From assembly GCA_028023455.1 (NCBI GenBank), contig JAQFVV010000042.1, forward strand, positions 7,153,922 to 7,217,921: 64,000 bases of DNA, in the 5' to 3' direction. The translations under genes were made by a program, and so were the position numbers. The DNA is from Epiperipatus broadwayi. Taxonomy: Eukaryota; Onychophora; Udeonychophora; Euonychophora; Peripatidae. Positions within the stretch are counted from its first letter, which is position 1. Every line of letters begins with the position of its first letter. Under the pieces are notes generated by a model. That model saw only the letters and a program-made list of their open reading frames with translations, ran no database searches and was not told the origin of the DNA. Below, one piece after another: positions 12,250 to 25,900 of this stretch.

Positions 12250-13820
12250 AAGTTAGTTTTTTGTAATCTTAAAAATGGAAAGATGAGAAGTCTTGATAAG
12301 ATACTTGGAAAGGTGTTAAAATTTAAGGATGAAATATTAGCTTCAAAAATATTAGAATTTTTTTTTTTAGGAATATATGTATTCATAAAATTATGTTGCT
12401 GAGCAAAAGAATGTTTCTATTTCTCTAATTTTTAAAAACAAAGGAAATAGACAAGATTGTAGTACTTATCATGGAAGATCATTGTTACCCATTACAGCAA
12501 AGATACTTTCAGAATTTTTGTTGAATAGATTACTTTCAGTCATAAAAGAGTTGTTATCGGAAATTCAAACTGATTTTAAAGAATCTCAAAGCACTATAAA
12601 TATGGTTTTTGTTGCTAGGAAAGTGTCATGAATAAAAGAATAATTAGTATATTGCTTTTATTGATTTAAAGTCAAGACATTTGACTCAACTAATTAAACA
12701 AAGTCTGTTGCTTGTTCACCAATGTTTTATTCATACTCTACACAAGAGTGTATATTTCTTCAACCAAATGTTCAATTTTTATTATAGTGATCTTTGGAGT
12801 TATTTATAGATAATTTAATGAATTAGGGATTTGATATAATTTTTAATTTGAATTGATTAAAAGTGAAAAACAAGATCCCATAATCTGGATTTATACTATG
12901 CTAATTGCACTATCCTTAGCAATAAAAAGACAATCTACAGAATGTACTTAATATTTTGAATGCAATATTCAAAAAGTTTGGTCTAGAAATGAATGTTCAA
13001 AAAACAAAACTCATGTACTTTATTAGCCAAGAAATGAAAAAAAAAATATTGATTCTTTTAGCTTAGACAATTGTCAACTTGAGAATGTAAAGTAATTCAA
13101 ATATCTTAGTAGCTTTTTCAATGGAAAGATAAGCTTACATATTGAGGGGCTTCACAACCATCAATGTGCTGATAATTAAAAAACAAAGTATTTTGTTACA
13201 ATGAAATAACTACTGTGACTGAATTAGCTGTATATAAAACTATTATTTTATCCATTAACTGTATGAAAGCGAGAAATCGGTATTCTATCAACAAAACATA
13301 CAGGCCTTAGAAAAATTTTATTTTATGCTCCATAAAATTTTAAAAATACAATAATAAGATTATAAAATTAATATATTATTCAACTTGCACTGAATGTGAC
13401 GCTGTTGTAAAATACATCTTCACTAGAATGGACATGTGAAACAAATAAACGATACAAAACTTACTAAAAAAAAAATTTCATAATATCTCGAGCATGATGG
13501 GAGAAGCAGATTCCATTATAAAGATTATTTCAAAGATATTCTTAATAAATGTAATACTGACTGTTTTCATTCATTAAGGAAATATATCTGAAGATATAAT
13601 ACATTGGAAAGTTATAATTAAACAAAGGTGAAAAGGTATTTCAGAAAGAAAAGTTATCTGCAGAAATTTAAAAAAACAGTAATGCAAAATAATCAGAATA
13701 ATGGATTAGCATATTGTATGTGGATATATTTGGGGATTAATGGATTGGTTTATATAGTCATCTCAAGAATATAACCATATTCATCTGCATATGGCTGATG
13801 ATGTTTTATATTATTTCTAA
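12250..13820 (+). pseudogene. Decayed Jockey-like LINE (reverse transcriptase to C-terminal finger)
   Basis: By eye the plus strand gives LIFKNKGNRQDCSTYHGRSL, LPITAKILSEFLLNRLL and SEIQTDFKESQSTINMVFVA (about 12430-12620). These correspond to the LINE motifs FKxKGDxxxCxNYRGISLLS...AKILxxxLxxRL...ExQxGFRxxRSTxDxIF. Later pieces resemble the thumb and C-terminus: FKYLSSFFNGKISL (about 13097), LDKRxYKTY (about 13450), GLYSHLKN (about 13750, the terminal zinc-finger remnant). Dozens of stops make it dead. It lies antisense to CCDC40 inside intron 6. Confidence 0.7.
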
Positions 13821-13897
13821 TACTATTATTGATGTTGTGATAATGACTCAATTATTATTAAATATCAGCAAATAATAAATAATAATAAAATTCTTAC

Positions 13898-13981
13898 CAT
13901 ATCTTTGAGTTTCGTGCTAAATTTCTCAAGTTGTTTTTCGAGTTGAATTTTTAAGGCATTTTGAAACCTTGCCATTAAAGG
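13898..13981 (-). CDS. CCDC40: CCDC40 exon 6 (PLMARFQ, start of the coiled coil)
   Basis: 84 nt lie between acceptor TTTTTCAG (13982-13983) and donor ATG|GTAAGA (13896-13897), giving 28 codons in phase 0 on both sides. It begins PLMARFQNALKIQLEKQLEK, which completes the family motif VLDPDHPLM-x-RFQ-x-ALK and opens the long coiled coil. This exon is the strongest single piece of evidence for the gene's identity. The downstream exon is not visible in the remaining 13.9 kb, most of which is transposon sequence. Confidence 0.87.
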
Positions 13982-16900
13982 CTGAAAAATAAATAAACAA
14001 ACAATCTTATATTTATTAAGTACAATTTATTTTATATTACATTACTATTATCATTGGTCACAAATAGAAATTATAGTTCATAAATACAGAATGGTAACAA
14101 AATTTAATTATTATAAAATCAAAATAAATAAAAAAGACAAAAATGCAAATATTTAAATGATTTAATTTGGATTTATACATAATCTTTAAACATACAAAAA
14201 CAATTAAGATTCTACCATTCAACAGATGATCATCTTTACAGTCAAGAAACAATTCTCAAAGTAAGAAATAAGTTATAATTTGTGATACTTATCTGCTAAT
14301 TATCTTTATCAAATTCCAAAATCAGAAAACTACAGATTTATAATGAAAAACATAATATAAAGAAATCCTTATTGGCTAAATTAAATCCCTAATTTTCTTA
14401 TTTAAATGTTATCTCATGACCATATTTTCAAAGTGCTTGAAAAAATGTTAAATATAAATCTGCAATTGAATCAGAGAATAATAAAAATAAATCTTAGCAA
14501 AAATTGCATTTATTTTGCCAACTTAATATTTTTGAAAACAAGTAAACATTCATCCCTCACAAAACATACAAAGTTTACATGATACCATGATCATAAACTA
14601 ATAATCAGTTTATTACAATTCAAAAACATCGCGCTATATAAAATAAATATCTCATTTCATTTAAGAATGACGTATCATAAATTCTAGTAAATTTCGCAGG
14701 CGTCATTCATTCAGACATAGTAAAAGTAATTTAAAGTGATTGTTTAATATCTTCACATTCTAATTTCCAGTACTTAAGATTTTCCCATACTTAAATGTTT
14801 GGGTTGAAAGAATAGGTGGATTCATTCTATTCTTTCTCAAAGACATTATCTTGTATTGGAAAATGAGAGTATTCATTTATTGTTAAGAGCCACCGAAGTG
14901 CATGTGCATTAGCTTACAAAGCTGATTATTAGTTTATTACATTCAAAAACATCGTGCTATATAAAATAAATATCTCATGATACCATAATATCTTTGATTT
15001 AAATTGAGTTTCATGCAATACTGTCTTATTTGCTAGAAAATAAATACCTTTTAGGAAAATTCACAAAGAAGTTATGAAAAAAGCCAAACATTCTAAATAA
15101 TAATGTGATTAGTTATTAAAAAGATTATATGATGTCTGATTATATCTGGTGGTAGTTTTAGAAATCAGCTAAGAATCAATCGTGTACTTTTAGCTCTGAG
15201 ACATTACTCAATCATTATGCTAAAACAGAATAACCTGAACATTAATCCTCTTTAATAAACATAAATATTATAGTATTAACCCAGGGTACTATAGAAAAGT
15301 ATTACTTAATGTCTAATGATAATTTAATATTCTTAACAAGATTAGACTTTGAGAATAAAAAACCATTATACCAATGCATAATGGTATTTTAATCCTAGTT
15401 TAGTTATGGAGTTGTTGTTTTTTTTAAGTTTACAATAAAATCAAAAGCTCTTCCTCATCAAGTTAGTGACACAAAGGAACTTCAAAAGAAAGGTGTAAAA
15501 ACGGATGATATGTTTCTTTTATTATTTGCTTAGGATAATCTTGTGTAATTTTTCTCTTTTGCCAATGTTACTCTACCAAATTTGCATTATAAGTTATATT
15601 TAATGTTTTCAATATTTTCTCCAATGTACAATATTATTGCTAATTTATTATATAAAAAATAGTATTTAATACTTTTTTTTGTTAAATATTAACTTATTAT
15701 TTAGAAAGAAATGTAATGATCAAAATGATTGTAAAAAAAACCCCCAAGATTCTTTGTCAGAAAGAATCACATGCATGCGTAAAGACAAGGGAAACAGATT
15801 TGTGTTGATGCACACACAGGAATACATAGACAAGATTAACATACAGATTAATAAGTTACAGTTTCATAAAATTGATCAGTTCAGCATTGCTAACAATAGA
15901 GATAAATTCATTTCATCCATCCTTAAAAAACATTGCAATAAAGCCTTCACAAAGTCAGAATATTACAGTCTATACCCATCGTCATCAGTGCCACCCAGGA
16001 TTTTTGGAAGTAGTGCCAAAACGCATAAAGACAACACACCGGTCCGATTAATGCTAGACTTCAATGGAGTACATTATGCAAAGACATCCAAGTGGGTGAA
16101 CAAAAAACTCATCCAAATGTTAGGCTTTGGAACATACACTATCAATTCATCTGCACAGTTCGTGTCCTCCATCAAAGATTTACAACTAAACCCAAACATC
16201 AAATTGGCCACTATGGATGTTTTTGAATTATATGGCTCTGTCAATAGAAACAAGTCGATCCAAATTGTCAGAGATGAACTTTTGACACAAAAAATAGCTC
16301 AACCTCAAGTAGATTTCATCCATGACTTTCTATGTTGGTTGGACAGCAATATTGTGGCATTTTTCAGAAACCAGTGGTTCTCCATAAAACAAGGCTGGCC
16401 TTTGGATTTACCACTGAGTGGTGTAGTTACCAGCATGTTCCTGAACTACTATGAGAGAAAAATCATACCTAGTCTAAATCCGTCATGCTTTCTAGTATAC
16501 ACTAGATATGTGGATGACCTATTCATTGCTGCCACCTCTGAGATCATCACACAGATCAAGATGGAATTGGAAACCAGCACAGTACTAGTTGTGAATGTCA
16601 CAACTGAATACACTCACCAACAAGTTAAATATCTTGATGTCAAAATACAAAGAGAAAACAACCACTGCCATTATAGTATGGCCATCAAACCATTGGAGAT
16701 CAGATGCCACACACACCCCCAATATAACACACCTATAGCGCATAAATTATCCGGCCTAGATTGTTGTGTAAAATTGAGACAGATGCAAAAGCAAATGTAA
16801 TAGAATACAGAGATGACCTATTGAATTTAGGGTTCAGGCAATCCATTGTTGATAAAAATTTTTTACATATACAGAATAAACATCTTAACTCTCACATCAC

Positions 16901-19900
16901 ACAGGATAAACCCAGATTATTGCTTCCATATATATCCAATTTACACAATAAATTGCATTCCATCCTTAACAACAAATATCAGCTTTGTTTTCGAACCCCT
17001 CCAAATTCTAACAATTTAATTAATAACACTAAAGACCAAACTCCATTTTTACAGACCCCCCCCCCCTCACACACAGTATATAATATTGCATGTTCCAACA
17101 ATAATTGTAAAGACACATATTATGGGGAAAGCAGAGCATCTTTGGCCACACGATTAGCGCAACATAAATATTCATACAATAGAGCTTGCAACGATCCTTC
17201 TACCTATTCAGTTTTCTATCAGCACCAGAGCACAAGTCACCACGAGTGCATTCCGGACAATCCCAAAATCATGTGTAGAGAGAGACATGACCTTAAAAGA
17301 AAATCAAAGAGGCTTTATTCATCTCACGAGACAACAATGCCATAAATAGGAACGTGCTATGCTTTATCAAAAAAATGAATTAGCATATTTGCATATCATT
17401 AAATGTATTAGCAAGCTATGACTATGAAGGCAAGATCCTTTGAAAGCGCTCAGCTAGTTTATTATTTTTAGTTAGCTATTTTGTATTAATAGCTTTTGGG
17501 AACAGCTGCGCCGCACACGCACTCGTGCTTGTTCAACGAGAGAAAATTAAAAAGCAAATTTTGGAAGGAAAAAGAGTACAATTTATTAAGAGCAATATAA
17601 ATCTAGAACAATATTTCTCCTTAACAATGGACAAACATAAATTTGTCCATAATGTTGTTTTCAAATAATTAATAATGATTCCAATACAAATGAAATAAAA
17701 CAACTATATAAAAAATAAATATTTCCTTTATTACTGAACTGTTTTTCGCCCTATATTAGGGCCTTTTCAAAATAATACAAATCATATGTGATGATGTGAT
17801 GTGATGCACTGTGACTTCTTATATGGAGTCAGGAATCTCTCAGCAACTATGCCCAGAGAAATCTGTTAGCCACTTTATCTTCCTTTTCCACCATAAGTTT
17901 TCCCTTATATCTATCAATACTCACTCTAATGTTCATTTTACATAATCATTTTATATAATCACATAACCTATTTACATATATATCCCCCCTCCTTTTATAT
18001 AGATATTATTTTTATACAATAAATAAAACTAATTACAATTCACTGATTGGTTATATACATATATTATAACCATAAATTATATATTACTTTACATTAACTC
18101 CATTAAATTAATTATATATACATACTTTATACACTAAACTAAATTATATATCATTTCTTATATGTTTCTACTAACTATAGCTTGAAACACAACTTTATTT
18201 ATTTATAGTTAACTAATTATTTACATATATCATATATATTAATTTAAAAACAAATCAACCATATATTAAATTTCCTAATTATTCTTTAATGCCCATTTAC
18301 TACTCAACTTTGCAGGTCCTTTAACTAAATTAAAACATTTACTCATATTCTTGTCTCATAATATTTCCTTCTATTATAATCTTTAACATATTTTATAACT
18401 TCCATAACTTCAATATATCTCATTTTATGACCAATATTCAAATAATGAACATATGGTCCTGAATTTCATATCCTTCCTATAAAAAGCTTTATTATGCTCT
18501 TTTCCCCTTTCTATTGCTGTTTTTCCTATTTGACCTATACATATCTTATTGCAACTTCTACAAATTATTTTGTATACCAATGCTATTTTACTTTCTTTAT
18601 TATTCTCTCTCTTCACATTTGATATCCATTTTTTCAATGATTTACTATTCTTCCAAGCAATTCTTATATTCTCATTCAACTTCGCTTTTCCCAAAATCTT
18701 ATATACATCTTTATAATAAGGTATTGATATCCATTTATTTTTGATCCATCCATCTTTATTTCTATTTTCCTGTTTTCATTACCATAATTTACTTTATCTT
18801 TATTCTTACAATTCAAAACTCTTCTTAATATCCTTTTTTTTCACACAATCCTTTTCTATATTCATTTTTTTTCAATAGATTCCTTTTTATCTCTCATAAG
18901 TCTATCATTCTTTATTTTAAACCCCTTTAAAACTGACAACTTCTGCGACCAAGGATGGTACGAACTAAGATCAATTATTCCTCTAATTTTAACATCCTTA
19001 ATATAACTGTTTCACCTCTATTTCATTTTCCCTATTTCTATTCAAATAAATATCCAAATATTTTAAACCTTTTTCTTTCTTTTCCATTGTAAACTTAATT
19101 TTATTTATATTATCATTCAATTCATTAAATATTTTTAATACATTCCTCCTATTTCCAGTAACAATTATATTATCTGCATACTTATAATATTTAATTATTT
19201 CTTTATTTTATATATCTTCCTACTATCTTTTCTTTCAAATTATTTATAAACATTGATGGTAATAATGCACTTATCAAACATCCCATAACCCATAAAAACT
19301 TTGCCGCTTTCTGATGATATTATTTAATGCAGATTTAGTGAATTAGCAATTGACGTTGAAGATTAATTAATTTAAAAAATGAGCAATTCATTGTTTGCAA
19401 TTCAAATAGATGAAGATGCAGATGTTATTAATAAAGTCATACTTATATGTTATATTCAGTATGTTGATTATGAAATCAGAGATATAAAAGAATAATTTTT
19501 TTGTTGTGCTGAACTTCCTAATCACACAACTAGTTCGGATATATTTAAAGCAATATATAATTACATCAAAAAGAACTGACTTAATTGGAAAAATTGTATT
19601 GGTTTATGTACTGATGGAGTGGCAAGTATGACTGGAAAACATTCAGGAGTTGCAAAAAAAAATTAAAGAAGTAATAGTCGACAAAATGATTTTTACTCAT
19701 TGTGTTATACACTATGAGCATTTAGTTGCTAAAAAATTGTCTTCTGACTTGAACAATGTTCTTACTCGATCGATAAAAATAATAAATTATATTAAATGCA
19801 ATGCACTAAATTCAAGACTATTTTCAAATTTATGCAATGAAATGGAATTTGGTCATGAAAATTTACTACTTCATGCAGAAGTAAAATGGTTGCTAGAGGA

Positions 19901-22900
19901 AAATATTAGCAAGACTTTATGAATTAGGAAAAAAAATTGAAACATTTCTAAAAACAAAAAATTCAGAATTGAGAAATATTTTCCATGACAATAATTTGTA
20001 TTGCTAAACTGGCTCACTTGTCAGATATATTTTCATTCATAAATGAAGTAAATTTAAGCCTGCAAGGAAATAGTACTACTTTTGATTTAAAACTATGGTG
20101 TAAACATGTAGAAGAAAAAAACTATAACATGATTCATTCATTTTCAGAATTGCTAAATTAAGTTGATATGAATATCAGCAAATTGAAAAATATTGTTCTT
20201 AGACATTTAACAGGACTTTGTTGTCAATATTATCCACAAGAAGACAATGCATGGAAAGGCAATATGTGGATTTTAAATCCGTTTATTGAACAAGAAAATA
20301 AACTAACTGATTTGGAACAGGAAAAATTAATAGACTTATGCTGCGACGGCACATTAAAGTTATTATTCAATTCGACCACTCAATTTGGGTTCAAATTAAA
20401 ACTGAATATCCAGAATTACATGAAAAAATCTTAAGAGTGTTATTACTGTTTTAGACTCATACTTATTTGAATCAACATTTTTAGCAATGATACTCATAAA
20501 ATCAAAAGAAAAATAATTTATTAATAAATCCAGCTTTGCATTTAGCAGTCACAAATATATCTCCAAGACTTGATAAACTAATTATTGAAAAGAATCAGCA
20601 ACAATCCCATTGGTTTTATAATTATAATTATGTTTCATTCAGTTATTTAAATATTATTTTTTGTTTTCCTCAAATTTTGTTTATTATTAGTTTAATATTT
20701 TGTTAGTTAATTTGCTTTTGTATAGTTTTGTCAATTATTCTATATTTTTTTATCATTCTTTGAAAATATATATATATATATTAAATTTCTTAAACACTAC
20801 AATAACTATATTTTACTATAAAAACATTGTCCTTTCTTTCACTTTTTTTTGTTCAACACTTCATTTGGTCAGTAATAAAAAAAAAAATTTAAAAATTTAC
20901 TGATCTGTAGCATATAATCAGTTAAGAAACACTGATCTAGAAGACATGAGAGAATAGACACTATTAGATACCAAAAATTAATCAAACAACTTTTGGTATT
21001 ATCTGATGAGTTTGATTGTCAAGACTCATAAAGATCAGATTAGATATTTTTATATATTATCCTTATCTTATTTTATTTTCTATATATTTTTGAATTAATT
21101 TTGATATTAATATGTAATCAGGGTATTAACTTTTACTATATTGTACTTATTATATATTTTTCTGTAAATATACACATATTAAATTACTGTTATAAGTATA
21201 ACTTATGGTTTCTTTCCTTATTTAAATAACTGCCTAATTATCACCTGACGTGTATGCGTCAACTTAAATAAATTCTCCAACAGATTTGGTAACAAAAAAT
21301 AGGTTTATTAACAAACTTAACACAATTAAAAATAATACATAGCTATAAAGTATGCTCTAAGACAGTTTTCTCTAACTCTCTTCTATTTTAGATAGAACGT
21401 TCCACACTTCACGTTCTTGATTGTTTTAATTATAATAATGTCAGGTGACATTACACTATAATAATGGCAGGTGACATTACACTCCTCCACCCATAGCAGG
21501 AAAAATGGCTATCTTACATAGTTACTTAGATAAGTAGGTGGCTTCCTATCTCGCTTTGGGTGTTTATATTTGGTATTATCTACTGAAATCTTTTCCAGAG
21601 TTTTTGGTATCTGGTAGTCTGGACTTGGCTCTGAGTTATCAGATCTCTTTTCAGAAGGTTTATTCCCATTGATTTGAGCTGTATATGTATATTGCCAGTT
21701 TGGATTGATGTGATGGCGGATATGATTAAAATGTCTCTTGTATCTAACATTATCTTCCGTTTGTACTGTAGCTATATTCTTGGAAGTTATGCCAATTACT
21801 TCGCCCTTTATCCAAATTTGACATAGGCAATCTCTAATCAACACCTTCTCACCTACAAGAAACTTCTCTGACTTTTTATCAACAGTTTCTCTTGTTGGTT
21901 CTGGTAGGAGTAAAGTTAAGTTGCTCTGTAACTTTCTTTTCAGAAAAAGTTCGGCAGGAGTCTTTCCGCTTACAGCAGCTGGAATAGAATGTTGTGCAAA
22001 TGGTATTTTCCTAGTCTTGCAAATTACTGGTATTGCGTTTTCTTTTAACTCTAGCTGAACTAGCTTTGTTTTCATTTGTCCTAAATTTTTAGTGACTAGT
22101 GATGGGAATTTAATCTGCATTTTGTTTCCGATTTTAATTTTCTTTATTATTTTAATCATAATTCCCAAAGAATGAAAACAGTTTCTGCCCATTAAGGGTT
22201 TTATCTTTTTATTTAATAAATATAATGGTAAAACTCCTTTGTTTGAGTTCAAATTGACCTTGATCATAACCTTTCCAATAATTTCGACTTTATTTCCATT
22301 AATGTCTGTTGGCGAACTTCGGTATTCACTATTTTTTTTTTTTAAAAATAGATTTCCAATCCTTTAGAGACATTAGGGAAACATCGGAGCCGCTATCAAT
22401 TTCCATTTCACAACGTTTTCCTTCGAAGCACACTGTTTGATTAAAATCTGATTCTGAATTTTTCAGTGTTTTGACCTCGTATCGATCTTTTGAGTTGTTT
22501 TTTCCAGAATCTCTCACTAGGGTTCCTCGTGTTTCAGACAGTTGTTTACAATTGCATACAACAAGTCCGGTTTTTTTGCAGTGGAAACATACACGGTTAT
22601 AGCTACAATCCTCATCTTGTTCAGCATTTTTCTGAATCGAACGAAGGATACGAGGTGATGCATTATTCCTAAATTCTTTTGCCTGCTCTATTACGAGTTC
22701 GTGAGCTATTCCCTTTTTAATGGCTTTTTTATAAGTAATATTCGAGTCCGCAAGTAATTGTTCACGAAATTTAATGTCATATAAACCGAGTAGCAACTGT
22801 TCAAGGAGTGCCTCTTCTAAAAATTTACCATAAACATAATTTTTAGCTAATTCATGCAGGGCCGAATCATATTCCTTGAAGGTTTCATTTTTTGCTTGAT

Positions 22901-25900
22901 GTCGTAAATGAAAATGTAGTCTAGCGATGTGCTTACACGGTAGCGGGCAGAACTCTGAAGTTAATCTTTCAACCACATCGTCGTATTGTAAAGTTTCTGG
23001 TTCAACAGGTTCACATAACCGGTTAACTACTTCTAAAACCTTGATTCCTGCGAAACCTAGAAGTGTGGCAATTTTAATGTCGTTTTGCTTAACACTGTTT
23101 ATCAAAAAGTGTTTTTCAACCAGTTTTACATATAACTGCCATTTACTGGGATTTTCAACATTGAATTCCTCTATTCATAGTTGTATCATGGCGGCCATTT
23201 TTTCGTTCCAAAAACTGTTTTTCGGAGATCCTGTTCAACTGCACCAATTTGACGTGTATGCGTCAACTTAAATAAATTCTCCAACAGATTTGGTAACAAA
23301 AAATAGGTTTATTAACAAACTTAACACAATTAAAAATAATACATAGCTATAAAGTATGCTCTAAGATAGTTTTCTCTAACTCTCTTCTATTTTAGATAGA
23401 ACGTTCCACACTTCACGTTCTTGATTGTTTTAATTATAATAATGGCAGGTGACATTATATCACCTAAGCCCTAAAGCATAACTGTTTATACAAACACTTG
23501 GCAGCTGGACACAATAAATTAGCACATTTACAAAAATATAGTTTGATGAATCAAAAAAGTGAATGGATATAAACAATTATTTTGGTGAATTAATTTACCA
23601 AGGAGAATCTATAATGCTCATTCACACAATTAATACTAAAGCGGATTAATTTGCAGGAAAAAAATAATAAATAAGTTTGACTAATATAATGCCAGATATA
23701 GAGGGAAAGGGCAAAAAGCACAGAGAGAACTAGAGTATGTACATAATTCTGACATAAAAAAAAATCTGTCTCATATAGAGAAATTTTTTCTCAGAAATAA
23801 AATAGATGATGTATGAAATTAGTCAACATTTAACTGTTTCAAAAGTACTGCAGTTATTAAGATTTCAAATAGTTGACATATATAATTATAAAATAAAATG
23901 AATACTTCAATTGTCCATTTACATGTCAATAATAGATGCCAGAAAAAAAGAGAGAAAATGTAGCTCTCTGTGATTTAGCCAAAACATGCTTATATGAAAA
24001 ATAAGAAGCTCAAATATAGTAAAAAATAAAAAAGACTAACAGCCATCTAAAAACATTTATTCTCATATAGGTACATCTAAAAGGGAAAATCAAATTTTCG
24101 AATAAGATATAAAAAAAAAGCTGCAGATTGAAAAAAGATATTAAAAAACTTGCAGAATGTCCAAATGAATGGGACACTTAAGACAAAAATTATTGAGAAA
24201 AAATAAATGAAAAGAAAGATTGATAATTTTTAAAAAAATTAATGAAAATAAAATTGATGTAAAACCTATGTTTAAAAAGAGCAAAAAATTAACCAATAGA
24301 GTTGGTTGATTAAAGAATATATGTATAATTAACTTTGGGAATAAAATTGATCAGAAATTCATGATTAATACTCATATTATGGAAAATTTGATTAACAAAA
24401 AAAAAAAAAAAACTAAACCAAGACCTTTGTGGGGAAAAAATATTTATGCATAAGTGAAAATTAAATACATATACAAAGAATATCTAATATGCCAGCCAAA
24501 ATTAATAATAGACAGACAAGTAAATTCAATATTAGATAGAAATTGATTCGAAATACTTGGATTTAGGTTAATAAATCAAATTTTCAACAGTTAGAAGATT
24601 GCAAACATGAAAGTTACCATTTGCACAATTTCCCATTATAGACAAAAATAGCTTAAGCCAGCTACAATATGCATAACATTTTATTTTAAAATTAAAGTGT
24701 ACTTTTCTTCTCTCCTCAGATAGGCTTTATATATAGTTTATAACCAAGGTATTTATGAGATCTGCTTAAAATTATATTTAAATACTTTATTGTCTTATTA
24801 TTTTTCTTTTTCATTCATAAATTCAATCTATTTAATTTATTGAATCCATTCTTTAGTTTACATATATTTTCTTTTTAATAAATACAACAATTATATATCT
24901 AATATAAATCTCAATATTACTCTTTTCAATTTATTATAAACCATAATTATGATTTATAATGGCATATTTGCAATATAGATAGATGGTAAACCTGTATGTT
25001 ATTCTTGTTCCATTTATTATAATCTTTATATTTAACAATCATATTTTCACCTATAAAATATGATGCTTCTATTATAAATTTTTTAATACTGCAATTAACT
25101 CTTTTCATGGTCAATAACATTATTGATTCTTTCCTATCAATTAAGATATTTTCCTATAGTAACATATTTTTTAATTTCTATTTGTTTAATAATATTAACA
25201 AGATCAAAAGATGAAGATACACTAAATTTATTATATCCCAATACATCTAATAATAATTTGTCTATAATATTTTGAAGTCTTATACAAACATGCATATTCA
25301 AACCAATCATAAACTAAAGAAAATATCTTGATAATGTAGCTTTATTTATACTTGCAACAGTCATAGACAAATTGCATTGGAAGGATGCAAATTGAAGTAT
25401 ATATTCTTGTGTAAGTATCAATATGTTATTAATGAAATTTCATTCTCTAAGATTCCATATTATAATCATCAAAATAATAAACATGTAACTCCTCCAACTG
25501 CAATATTATTTTTTCACTAAACACAATAGCTTCCTTTATCTGTTTTTAACAAATTATTATTTCATTCTTTAATTCATCCCTAGAATAGAATAATACCACA
25601 TATATAATTTAAGAATCAAAAATTAAAATGTAATTGATTTTAAGTTGAATAAGAAAAATTTGAGAGAATAATAATAATAATAATGAAAAAAATAACAAAG
25701 GAAATAATTGACTTATCTGACCTTCAAGAAGCTAAAATGAAAATTCACAGTTGTAATTTTATTTAGAAATTAATGCTGTAAAGTATTAAACTAGTATTGT
25801 TTATTTATTTATTTATTATTCTTATATATGTGCTAGTTCATGCTGAAACAGTAAGATTCAAGTTCGAATCTTAGTTTCACTTCAGTTCCATTTGTTCCAT

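Larger units (their letters stand above)
21246..23459 (-). mobile_element. Internally deleted Gypsy-type LTR element (2214 bp)
   Basis: LTRs at 21246-21481 and 23250-23459 are flanked by a 5-bp target duplication TCACC (21241-21245 and 23460-23464). The interior keeps gag, protease and the start of RT. Reading then jumps without a frame break from the RT entry motif (PVICKTRKIPFAQ) to an integrase tail (KTPAELFLKRKLQSNLTLL), so RT core, RNase H and most of integrase (roughly 2.3 kb in its relative at 5208) are absent. The LTRs differ at only two or three positions in about 210 besides one 26-bp duplication, so the insertion is recent. It is a cousin of the larger Gypsy element: shared FAQ-type RT entry, gag style, and primer site three bases from the LTR. 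Confidence 0.9.

Noticed and set aside
14058-14252. 64-codon hydrophobic minus-strand ORF near exon 6
   Set aside because: It sits inside intron 5 directly upstream of the exon 6 acceptor; phenylalanine/isoleucine-rich frames are expected from A/T-rich sequence.
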